Below, in pieces: positions 1 through 8,443 of a stretch of DNA of 62,603 bases. This DNA is from Isotricha intestinalis (lineage: Eukaryota > Ciliophora > Litostomatea > Vestibuliferida > Isotrichidae): positions 1 through 62,603 of the forward strand of contig JAJJLU010003516.1 of assembly GCA_023807065.1 (NCBI GenBank), in the 5' to 3' direction. How positions within the stretch are numbered: the first letter of the stretch is position 1; each line of letters starts with the position of its first letter. The notes under the pieces are model-generated. The model was not told the origin of the DNA. It did not search any database and was given only the letters and a program-made list of their open reading frames with translations. The position numbers and the translations under genes are program-made.

Positions 1-529
1 AATCATATAATACAATTTACAAATAATAACATAGATGAAAAAAATTATTTATATTTAGATAGTCAACCTCAATTATCACCAATGAATATAAATAATATTT
101 TTTATCCTCCTTCAACAAGAAATTTATTTAGTTTAGATTTATCATCAACATTTGAACCTCAGAAAAGTAAAACTGGTACTTATAATAATATGAATACAGG
201 CTTTTTCACAAACTCCAATTACAAATAAGGAAATAAATTTATCAAATAAGATTTTAATTGATAATAAAAAATATACTAATTTCGATGATGATTATTCAGA
301 AGGTAATATTATTGATAATTTGAAAAATCCTCCTACTACAAGTCATAGAAAAGCTCCTCCTCAAATTGATTTAAATTTAATTGATAATAATCCTTTATTT
401 ATGGAAAATATTAATAATTTAAATGTGAAAAATCCTGTTTTTCAAGGAAATATTAATAATAATAATATATTTAATTTAAGTCCTATCAGTGCTTTTACTC
501 CTCATATTAATAATAATGATATAAAGTAA
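1..529 (+). CDS. Partial Asn-rich protein of unknown function, cut at the 5' end and with a frame break
   Basis: The window opens inside a coding region. Frame 1 is open from base 1 to a TAA at 226-228, and frame 2 is open from about 194 to the TAA ending at 529. Both halves share the same composition (Asn, Ile, Pro and Ser; motifs such as YPPSTR and NPPTTSHRK), so I read them as one gene whose frame moves by +1 between 194 and 228. No GT-AG intron of suitable length joins the frames. The move could be a one-base sequencing error, a mutation, or a +1 slip at the AAA-TAA at 223-228. No domain is recognised. It converges on the USP-like gene on the other strand. Confidence 0.4.
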
Positions 530-723
530 TTTTTAAATTTTTAAACAAAAGAATATTTAAGTATCATTCTTTTTTAGATTTTTTCTTCTACTATTTTTGG
601 TTTTCATGATTTTTATTTTTTTTTAAATATATTTTTTACTTTATTTTTAATTAAATAAATTATATTTAAAAGTTTTATTCATATTTATATGGAAAAATAA
701 AATTTAAAATGATATATTTTTTT

Positions 724-3126
724 TCAATATTGATATTTGGATCTGAGAAAATTAAAATGATTTCCATTATAATCGTCATTCATATAATTATTATAAAAAT
801 TAGAATCATTTTTATTATAATAAGGTTTATAATAATAATAATTGTCATAATAATTATTTCTTCGAGGATTATAATAATTAGAATAATAATCTGTTGCAGG
901 CCTCTCATTATATTTTGATGTTTCAAAAAATTGTTTTTTATATGAGTAATTAGAAAGATTATTACTATATTTTAGATAATCAGAGTTTTGCCCTGCTAAA
1001 GAAATTTTACTCTTATTTAAATTTGACATATCAATTGATGGATTTCTTTTATTTGTCTGATTAAACCAATTTGAATCATTAGAATTTCTTTGATTTTTAT
1101 CAATAAGAAAATTATTTATTCTTCCTGTATTTGATTTATATGAATTTATTTCATTATTATAATATTTTTCTGTTTTATTATTCATTTGTTCTAAAATAGT
1201 TGTATTTAAATTTTTATTTTCATTGTTTTTATCATTAAGAGATTTATCACTATTATCATTAGCTTTTATTTTTCCCATTAATTTATCAAAGTATTGTTTA
1301 TCCATTTCTAAATTTACATTTTTTTCATTTAAACTTTCTTTACAAACCAAAAAAACAGGATAAAAAATATATTTATCTTTATTATCTTTTCCAGTTAAAT
1401 AATCACTTAATTCTTTGTAATTTTTAAATTTAGAAATAATTTCATCATTATATAATATAAAGTTGTTGTTATTATAATCATAAAATACATAAATATAATG
1501 AGCCATATAATAACAATATAAAATCATTCCAAAAAAATTATAATTTTTATCATTTTGTACTTGATAAATATTTGAAGCTTTGAAAGAAAATTGAATTAAT
1601 GAATAAACTATAATAATACTTTCCTTATCAGGATTTTTATTGTTCCAAACAATATTAAATAAAAAATATTTTGGAACATAATTACATAATCTTTTTTCAT
1701 CCATTAAATTTTGACATTTTTCACATTTTTTTTGTGTTTGAGTAGAAATTTCATTTTCAATTGAAAGTAATCTATTATTAAAAAGTTGAAAATCCATTTT
1801 GGTTAAATTTATATAATTTAAAATTTCTTTAATATAAATTTCCATTACAAAATGGTCTTTATCATAATTTAAAGTTACTTTATTAGAGCATTTACCACAA
1901 ACATATACTTCAGATAAATCTATATAAAATAATTTATGAATAAAATCAGAATCAATTTTACAAATATTTTCTAAAAGAAAAATTATTAATTCAACAGGAT
2001 CTCCCATTGTAAACTTAGGAAATCTATTATTTGAATAATCTGAAAGATTATTTCTAAAATATTCAGTATCTAAAGGATTTTGAAAGGATATATTTTCTTT
2101 AGTAAAAAGGCTTTTTAATTTAGATTTAGATGAGTACTCATTGAATAATTTATATAAAGAATAGGGAATATTAAAACTTAATATATCTGATAATTTTCTT
2201 TGGAGAATAAAATCTGATAAATCTTCACAATGAAAAAGTAAATGTATTGAAGAATTAATATAACAGGCATTATGACCTATTGGATTAGATAAAGGAACAT
2301 ATGTTAAAGATTCATTTTTTTTAACCATTGATTGTGAACGGTTTATTTTTGAATTGTTATTTTGTTTCTTTAAAACATTTATATTACTATCATTACCTGG
2401 TGTTATTTTAATATTGTTTTCATAATTTTTAACATTTTTTTTATTCATTTCATTATTTGAATTATCATTATTATTAACTATTTTTGAACTTTTAGGTTTT
2501 TCATCTTCCTTTTTTTCTGGTTTTGGTGTGTCTCTATAGGGTAATATTTTAGGAGTTTCTTTTAATTTTTGTCCTAAAATTTTGGGTTCAGGACTGAATT
2601 CTTCTTTTTTTGTTATCTCTATTTCTTTATTTATTTTTTTATTATTTATGAGATTTGTACTTTCTTTATTATTTCCTGATTGAGTTTTTTCTGGTTCTTT
2701 GGTGCGATGAAAAGAATTTATATCTTCAATTTTTTGAAAGTTTTCACTTAAATCATAATTTTCAATATTATCAATTGCATTATTATTTTCTTTTTCTTTT
2801 TCTTTTTCTTTTTTTTCTTTTTCTTTTGCTATTTTTTTAGACTTTTCAATTGCTTCTTTATATTCAGCTTCTTGAAGTGATATTTTTTTTGCTAATTCTA
2901 TCTCATCTTCAAACCTTTTATTTTCTTCTTCTTCTTTTTTCTTCCTTAATTCCATTAATCTGTCATAATAATAATTGGATTTTTGATTTCCATATTTTTC
3001 TTCTTTATTTGAATAGGGATTCATTAATCTTGGACGATGATAATTATTATCAAATCTATTCTGCCAAAAGAAATAAGGAGTATTTCTATAATTATTATAA
3101 TCATTTCTAAAATTGTATGAACTCAT
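724..3126 (-). CDS. Ubiquitin-specific protease (C19) most like USP53/USP54
   Basis: This 800-residue protein should remove ubiquitin from substrates or be a pseudo-enzyme of that fold. Residues 1-270 are low-complexity and charged, with a Lys/Glu helix at about 55-115. The USP domain starts near 277. The Cys box reads NPIGHNACYIN with the nucleophile at Cys288, and MGDPVELIIFLLENI follows at about 374. A zinc ribbon has CxxC at 410/413 and 468/471. The His box (MAHYIYVFYD) puts His543 in place, with Asp561 a candidate third residue. The Cys-box spacing and the GD-x-E stretch resemble USP53/54, where activity is weak or absent in animals. The C-terminal 200 residues are an Asn/Tyr-rich tail. 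The ATG at 3126-3124 is the first in frame, and the stop is TGA. Confidence 0.85.
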   Translation of the reverse strand: MSSYNFRNDYNNYRNTPYFFWQNRFDNNYHRPRLMNPYSNKEEKYGNQKSNYYYDRLMELRKKKEEEENKRFEDEIELAKKISLQEAEYKEAIEKSKKIAKEKEKKEKEKEKENNNAIDNIENYDLSENFQKIEDINSFHRTKEPEKTQSGNNKESTNLINNKKINKEIEITKKEEFSPEPKILGQKLKETPKILPYRDTPKPEKKEDEKPKSSKIVNNNDNSNNEMNKKNVKNYENNIKITPGNDSNINVLKKQNNNSKINRSQSMVKKNESLTYVPLSNPIGHNACYINSSIHLLFHCEDLSDFILQRKLSDILSFNIPYSLYKLFNEYSSKSKLKSLFTKENISFQNPLDTEYFRNNLSDYSNNRFPKFTMGDPVELIIFLLENICKIDSDFIHKLFYIDLSEVYVCGKCSNKVTLNYDKDHFVMEIYIKEILNYINLTKMDFQLFNNRLLSIENEISTQTQKKCEKCQNLMDEKRLCNYVPKYFLFNIVWNNKNPDKESIIIVYSLIQFSFKASNIYQVQNDKNYNFFGMILYCYYMAHYIYVFYDYNNNNFILYNDEIISKFKNYKELSDYLTGKDNKDKYIFYPVFLVCKESLNEKNVNLEMDKQYFDKLMGKIKANDNSDKSLNDKNNENKNLNTTILEQMNNKTEKYYNNEINSYKSNTGRINNFLIDKNQRNSNDSNWFNQTNKRNPSIDMSNLNKSKISLAGQNSDYLKYSNNLSNYSYKKQFFETSKYNERPATDYYSNYYNPRRNNYYDNYYYYKPYYNKNDSNFYNNYMNDDYNGNHFNFLRSKYQY

Positions 3127-3270
3127 TTTTTTTATTGAATTTTTATTAAATAGTAATTATAATTTTAATATAGTTTGTTGTAGGTATTTTTATAATTAAA
3201 ACTAAAAAATAATTTATATAAATATAATAATTTTTTTTGAATCAATTTTAGAAATTTTATTATATTTCAT

Positions 3271-3702
3271 TTAAATAGTCACAAAAGTTATTTTTCTTTT
3301 TTTACCAATAACTTTGACTTCTTTTATAAAATCATTATCTTTCGGAACATTTTTAATATTTTTTTTTATTTTTTTTTTGTTTTTTTTAATATTTTCATTT
3401 TCATTCTCTGAAGAAGAAACGGTAGAAATTTTGTCATTATTTTTCATATTATTTAAAATAGTATTATAATTATTTTCCCACCATTTATCATTCCATTTTT
3501 GTTCTTTTTTCTTTTTTCCTATACCAATATTTTCTTCTCTTCTTTTAATTTGAATTGCTTCAGTAATCCCATTTTTATTTTTTCCTAATCCTTCTCCTTC
3601 ACTCCATCCATATTTTCCTAAAATTTTTGCTCCAAATTCAGAAGTAAATTTTTTATGTGAAACTCCGCTTCTACTTTTTTCTTCAATATATTTCATGCTC
3701 AT
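3271..3702 (-). CDS. G-patch protein, GPATCH4/PINX1-like
   Basis: G-patch proteins bind and activate DEAH-box RNA helicases; GPATCH4 and PINX1 are nucleolar and linked to rRNA and snoRNA work. The protein of 143 residues starts MSMKYIEEKSRSG. The G-patch follows at about 17-62 with FGAKILGKYGWSEGEGLGK, NGITEAI and IGIGKKKK. The stretch WNDKWWENNYN matches the region that follows the G-patch in GPATCH4. The rest is Lys-rich, as expected for a nucleolar protein. The open frame runs 18 codons further upstream to 3756, but the ATG at 3702 gives the usual N-terminus. It is divergent from the coiled-coil gene at 3818, with about 115 bp between the starts. Confidence 0.85.
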   Translation of the reverse strand: MSMKYIEEKSRSGVSHKKFTSEFGAKILGKYGWSEGEGLGKNKNGITEAIQIKRREENIGIGKKKKEQKWNDKWWENNYNTILNNMKNNDKISTVSSSENENENIKKNKKKIKKNIKNVPKDNDFIKEVKVIGKKRKITFVTI

Positions 3703-3817
3703 TTTGAATAATAAATATTTTTTAAAAGATAAATAATGAATTATATTAATAAGCACTTTTTATATTTTGAAAATTTTATAAATTTAAAAAAAGAAATTAA
3801 ATGAATATTTTAAAAAT

Positions 3818-5548
3818 ATGAATGATGAAGGAAAAGTGAGTAAACAAGATCAAGAAATCCAATCAGGTTATGATTTATTGGATAATATCAATAATGATAA
3901 TAATAATCATTTAAACGAAGAACCTTCTTCACAAGAGAATAACACAATTGAACAACAAGAAAATTTAAAAAATGAAGATAATAATATTAAGAATGAAAAA
4001 GATTCAAATGAAATTAATAATAAAGATTTTATTGAACAAAAAAATATTATTCAATCTCAATTAAAATTTATTTGTGATAAAATTGAAAGTGCTTTAAATA
4101 GTATTCATTCAAAAAAAATAGAAAAAGAAAGAGAAGAAATAGATAGATTAATCAATAATAATCATATTGATATAAAATCAATATCAAAAGATATTTCAAG
4201 TTATAAAGAACATACTAAAAAAATTCAAGAAGAATTAGATAATATTTATAATAATGAAATGATAAATCAAATTGAAAGTGATATTAAGGGAAAAAAAGAC
4301 TTTATTAAACAGATGAAAAAAGACAATGGAATTTTAAAAAAAGCAACAAAAGAACAAGAAAAAGATATTTATGGTAATAAAGGAAATAATGAAAATAATG
4401 AAATTAAATTATTAGAAAATAAACTTAAAAAATTAAAAGAAGCTTTAAAAGTTACAAAAGATTTTTATAAAAATCAAGAAATTAAATTAAAAGAACAACA
4501 AAATGCAATAGAAAGCTTAAACAAAAAAAGTCAAATGATAAAGGATAATATAGAATATAAAAAGAAGCAATTAAAAAATAATAACAATAATGACAATAAT
4601 AATAATAATAATAATAAAGTTAATAATAATAAAGTTAATAATAATAATGATAAAAATAATGATAAAAATAATAATAATAAGAATAATAATAAGAACAACA
4701 AAGTTAATAAATTAGAAATCATTGATGAAACAGATGATATTTCAGTTTTGGATGAACAGAAAATAAAATTAATAAATGAAATTGAATCTGAAGAAAAATA
4801 TTATAAAAATGAAATATTAAATCAAAAAAATATAATATCTGAATTAAAAAAAGAATTAGATATTTTAAATATAAAAGTTAAATCAATTGAAAAATGTAAA
4901 AAAATTGAAGACTTAAAAAGAAAAGAAATTGAAAAAATGAAAATGAAAGTATTAAACAATCAAAAAATGCAAAATAATGATATTATTGAAAATATTCAAA
5001 AAAGAGGATATAGTAGAGATCAAACAAATAGAAGAATGGTAAATAATTTAAATAATTTAAATAATTATTATATTAATCAATGGACTGAAGGAAATACAAT
5101 CAAACATCAAAATCAAAAATATTCAAATGGTGAATTAGATAATCACTATAATATTAATACTTTCAAAAAAAAAACTAAACCTTTTGAAATTAATAAATTC
5201 TCTTATGGAAACAATTATAGTCAAAGACCAAATACAGATATAGGTAATTTACTCAATAAAAAAAGAGTAAATAAAAAAACAACTTTAGGTCAAATAGAAA
5301 TTTTAAAAAATGAAATTCAAAAAACTTTAAAAGAAAATGATTATAATAAAATTCTTAATAATAATAATAATAAAGTATTTGATAAAAATAATGAACCAAG
5401 TACAATACTAGAAAGTAATGTAAATAATAATGATATATCAGAAATTAGAAATGATATTGAATATTTAAATGATTTAAAAGTTGGAACAGGTTCACCTAAA
5501 CAAAATGGTGAAAAAAGAAAACCTTTTGAAAAAATAAATTTTAAATAA
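3818..5548 (+). CDS. Coiled-coil, Asn-rich protein of unknown function (full-length copy)
   Basis: The 576 residues are mostly predicted coiled coil (about 60-260 and 300-400) rich in Lys, Glu, Asn and Ile. They are interrupted by a near-pure Asn/Lys run at about residues 254-300 encoded by AAT/AAC repeats. The C-terminal part is less helical and carries GYSRDQTNRRMV and KKTTLGQIEILKNEIQ. No enzymatic motif is visible. A structural or cytoskeletal role is only a guess. The last 285 or so codons are present again, nearly identical, at 10430-11287. A second coiled-coil gene follows 70 bp downstream on the same strand in both copies. Confidence 0.75.
   Translation: MNDEGKVSKQDQEIQSGYDLLDNINNDNNNHLNEEPSSQENNTIEQQENLKNEDNNIKNEKDSNEINNKDFIEQKNIIQSQLKFICDKIESALNSIHSKKIEKEREEIDRLINNNHIDIKSISKDISSYKEHTKKIQEELDNIYNNEMINQIESDIKGKKDFIKQMKKDNGILKKATKEQEKDIYGNKGNNENNEIKLLENKLKKLKEALKVTKDFYKNQEIKLKEQQNAIESLNKKSQMIKDNIEYKKKQLKNNNNNDNNNNNNNKVNNNKVNNNNDKNNDKNNNNKNNNKNNKVNKLEIIDETDDISVLDEQKIKLINEIESEEKYYKNEILNQKNIISELKKELDILNIKVKSIEKCKKIEDLKRKEIEKMKMKVLNNQKMQNNDIIENIQKRGYSRDQTNRRMVNNLNNLNNYYINQWTEGNTIKHQNQKYSNGELDNHYNINTFKKKTKPFEINKFSYGNNYSQRPNTDIGNLLNKKRVNKKTTLGQIEILKNEIQKTLKENDYNKILNNNNNKVFDKNNEPSTILESNVNNNDISEIRNDIEYLNDLKVGTGSPKQNGEKRKPFEKINFK
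4573..4706 (+). repeat. In-frame AAT/AAC/AAG trinucleotide tract
   Basis: Trinucleotide-type tract inside the coiled-coil gene. It encodes a run of Asn broken by Lys-Val and Asp-Lys. The second copy at about 10412 carries a much shortened version, as expected for replication slippage. Confidence 0.8.
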
Positions 5549-6731
5549 TTTTTAATATTATTATACTTCTTATTTTTCTAAAGAAATAACTTAATTAAAC
5601 AATATTTATATAAAAAAAATGTCATTAAATAAAAATTCATCAATTTATATTCAAAATATGAATGATAAAATAAATACATCTAAAGATGAAATTGAATCAT
5701 TAAAAAATGGAATAATAAGTTTACAAAACAATGCTATCAATTATGAACAATTTAATAATCAAAATTATTATAATAAACAACATATGTCAAATGAATATTT
5801 AGAAACTTTAGAATCTTCAAAAAATTTTGAACAAAATTATGAAAATGATAGTGTAAAATTGAATAATGAAATTATAAAATTGAAAAATCAAAATAGAAGA
5901 TTAAAAGATACAATTAAAATACAAGAAAATGGTTTAAAAGATTTAACAGACAAAATCATACAATTACATAAATTATTAAATTTCAAAAATAATGAAATGA
6001 ATAATGTTTTAACTAATCAAGAAAATAAAATAAATGAAATATTAAATGAAAAAGATAAATTGTTAGATGAATCAAGATATGAAACTTTAAATGAAATTGA
6101 AAGAATTAAAAAAGAATATGAGGAACAATTAAATAAAAAAGATAATGAGATTCAAATTCTTAATGAAAAATGTGAAAATCAACAAAAAATAATTTCTAAT
6201 TTTTTTACTTTTTATAACTATAATATAGATATAATTAATCAAGTACAAATTTTAGATTATAAAGCTGAAAAAATAGAATTAAATTTAAAAGATCATGAAG
6301 AAAATTTAAAAAATTCACTGTTAGAAATTGATATATTAAATAAATTATTTTTAAAAATAATGCAAGATAATAAAGAAATGTATGAGTTATTAATATATTA
6401 TAAAGATATAATCAAAGAAAATGAAATAATTCAAAATAATCAAAAAAATGAGTTGTTAAAATTAGAAGAAGCAGAATTTGATAATAAATATTTAAAAGGA
6501 CAAGTTAATAATTTATTGAAAGAATTATCTAAAACAAATTACCAAAATATAAATAATTATGAAATATATAATGATGAAATAGAGGAAAATATAGAATTAA
6601 GTTTAAATATAGATGATCCATTTAGAAAAATAAGAAATAAAATAGAAAATTTAGAAAAAAGATTAGTAAAATAATAAAAAAAGAATAAATATAAATAAAA
6701 TATTTAAAAAATAAAAATAAAGAAGAAAAAA
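4632..6731 (+). repeat. Segmental duplication, copy 1 (about 2.05 kb)
   Basis: From the Asn tract to about 6731 the sequence recurs at an offset of 5739 bases, covering the 3' half of one gene and all of the next. The intergenic spacer and the first 60 or so bases after the second stop codon are included. The only differences I see are in the Asn tract and small A/T indels at 6669-6690. The 5' limit is blurred by the trinucleotide repeat. Confidence 0.9.
5619..6674 (+). CDS. Coiled-coil protein of unknown function, copy 1
   Basis: The 351-residue protein is almost wholly heptad-like (Leu/Ile with Lys/Glu/Asn). Coiled coil runs at about 15-190 and 205-300, with a short break around FFTFYNYNIDIINQV. 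It ends in an acidic stretch (EIEENIELSLNIDDPF) and a basic tail. No known domain is visible. It sits 70 bp after another coiled-coil gene on the same strand. A second copy at 11358-12416 encodes the same protein with one extra C-terminal Lys. Confidence 0.75.
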   Translation: MSLNKNSSIYIQNMNDKINTSKDEIESLKNGIISLQNNAINYEQFNNQNYYNKQHMSNEYLETLESSKNFEQNYENDSVKLNNEIIKLKNQNRRLKDTIKIQENGLKDLTDKIIQLHKLLNFKNNEMNNVLTNQENKINEILNEKDKLLDESRYETLNEIERIKKEYEEQLNKKDNEIQILNEKCENQQKIISNFFTFYNYNIDIINQVQILDYKAEKIELNLKDHEENLKNSLLEIDILNKLFLKIMQDNKEMYELLIYYKDIIKENEIIQNNQKNELLKLEEAEFDNKYLKGQVNNLLKELSKTNYQNINNYEIYNDEIEENIELSLNIDDPFRKIRNKIENLEKRLVK

Positions 6732-6959
6732 ATACTTTGAAAACAACGTTAAGTTTAAAAAAAGAAAAATATTCAAGTGAAATTAAATTATATAATAGAC
6801 ATAAAATTGTTCAGATGGGAAAAATTTGGATAAAAAAAGTATAAAAATAATGATAATAATAAAAATAATAATAATGATAATAGTAGTGAAATTATTAGAA
6901 AAGATAATAATATAAAAGAAATTAGTAAAGATAATTTAGAATCAAGTAGTGTAAATTTA

Positions 6960-8245
6960 ATAAATTCTTTTTTAATCTTTCTTTATCTTCTTTTTCCTTA
7001 TTTAATATTTTTTCATATTTTATTTATATTTATTTCTTCTTTTGTTTGTCTTATTTCTTTTTCAAAATTTTTGAAATTAATTTTACTTTTTTGTGCATCC
7101 TTTGATTTTTCATTTAATTTTTCACTCTTAACTTTTAGTATAGATATATCATTTAAATATTCTTCATTTTAGTATTTTATTCGAATAATATTTCAATTAT
7201 TTTTTTCAATGACTTTTTTATAGTATAAACTTTATTATGTTTATTTTCAAATCTTTTTCAATTATTTCTTTTTCTTTTTTTATATCTTTTTTATTTTCAT
7301 ATTCTTCTTTTTTTTTTAATTTTTTCTTTATTATTAATATCTTCTGTTATTTTTAATTCATCTTCTAATTTTTCTATTATTATATAGCAATCTACTTTAT
7401 CATTTTCATATCTATCAATTTCATTTTTATTATAATCTAATTCTTTTGCATTAATTTTTTATTTATCTTGTAATTTATTAAGGTTTTCTATATAACTTTT
7501 TATTACAGCAAAATAAAAATTTATTTTTTTATACATCTCATGATGAAAGAATTGAATTTATTGCCCAAATTGACTAAATCTTCCAATTCTCTATTTTTTT
7601 CATTTAATAATTTATTAAAATTTTCTACAATAGTTTTATCATAATTTTTTACTTATATTTTAATCTATTTATTTTTATTTCAGCTAAATCTTTTTCGCTA
7701 TTTAAATTTTTAGCTTTTTATTTTTTTAAATTTTTGAATTAACTTCTTTACTTATATTTTTCATATTACTATTATTTTTGCATTTTTTTCTATTATTTTC
7801 ACTATCTAATTCACTATTATCTTCAATATTTAATATCCTTTCTATGATTACTTTAAAAGTCAAATTATCATCTTATATCAATTTCTTCATTTTTTTTTAA
7901 TTTCATCTTTTATTATAAATATTTAATTAATTATTTTCTCTTTTTCAAGTTGATCTTCTTTTTGAAGAGTATAAATATATGAATGACCTGAATCTCTTAA
8001 TCTTATTGAATTATTTTTAGAAATATTTAGATTTAATAAAGGAAAGTTTGATATACTATCATAAGATGGATTATTTTTTCTTTTGGAAAATAATGTTTGA
8101 CAATTAATGAGATATTTGCTTTGCAATATTTTTGAATATTCTTTCTAATATTTATTTTTTCAATAATATTTGATTTCTTTTTATAATTGGGCTAGGTTTG
8201 ATTATTTTTTTTGATCTTCTTTTAAACAATATTTTATATCCATTT
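6960..8245 (-). pseudogene. Decayed coiled-coil gene between the two duplicate copies
   Basis: The minus strand reads as Lys/Glu/Asn-rich coiled-coil protein in pieces separated by stops and frame changes. Good stretches include about 7205-7480 (ELDYNKNEIDRYENDKVDC, then IEKLEDELKITEDI, with one in-frame TAA before it), 7923-8126 (SKRKNNPSYDSISNFPLL and IRLRDSGHSYIYTLQKEDQ), and a start-like MDIKYCLKEDQKKIIK near 8240. Composition is that of neighbouring coiled-coil genes, not of intergenic DNA. No intron pattern repairs it. I infer a dead gene; it does not match the two duplicated coiled-coil genes by eye. The stretch 6732-6960 shows no gene. Confidence 0.5.
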
Positions 8246-8364
8246 ATGAATATATTTATTCTTTTATTGGATTAAAATTAAAGTTATTTTTTATTATAAT
8301 AATTTTAAAAGTAATTAATTTACTATAATTTAGAATATTTTGAACTAATTGGGAAATTAAGGAT

Positions 8365-8386
8365 TGGGGTTTGGGCCCAATCCCCA
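8365..8386. repeat. G/C-rich palindrome in A+T-rich intergenic DNA
   Basis: Two 11-base halves meet at 8375/8376: TGGGGTTTGGG and CCCAATCCCCA. They pair except for one T:T position. Flanks (GGGAAATTAAGGA before, ATTTATTTATTT after) are otherwise A/T. It lies 58 bases beyond the stop codon of the GTPase gene. It might be a 3'-end RNA hairpin, a footprint of a mobile element, or joined telomere-like repeats. Confidence 0.7.
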
Positions 8387-8443
8387 TTTATTTATTTATT
8401 TTTTTAATTAATAAAATTAACATAACTGTTTTTTTAATTATAA

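Noticed and set aside
167..199. Short intron in the first gene to explain the frame change
   Set aside because: GT-AG pairs here (167-199 or 176-199) have lengths divisible by three and do not repair the frame.
4531..4722. Antisense Leu-rich open frame
   Set aside because: It is the mirror of the Asn/Lys tract of the coiled-coil gene. Many similar Leu/Phe/Ile-rich antisense frames exist opposite Lys/Asn-rich genes and were left out.
7923..8126. Short minus-strand frame as an independent small gene
   Set aside because: It is one fragment of a longer coding-like region interrupted by stops, so I placed it in the decayed coiled-coil gene.
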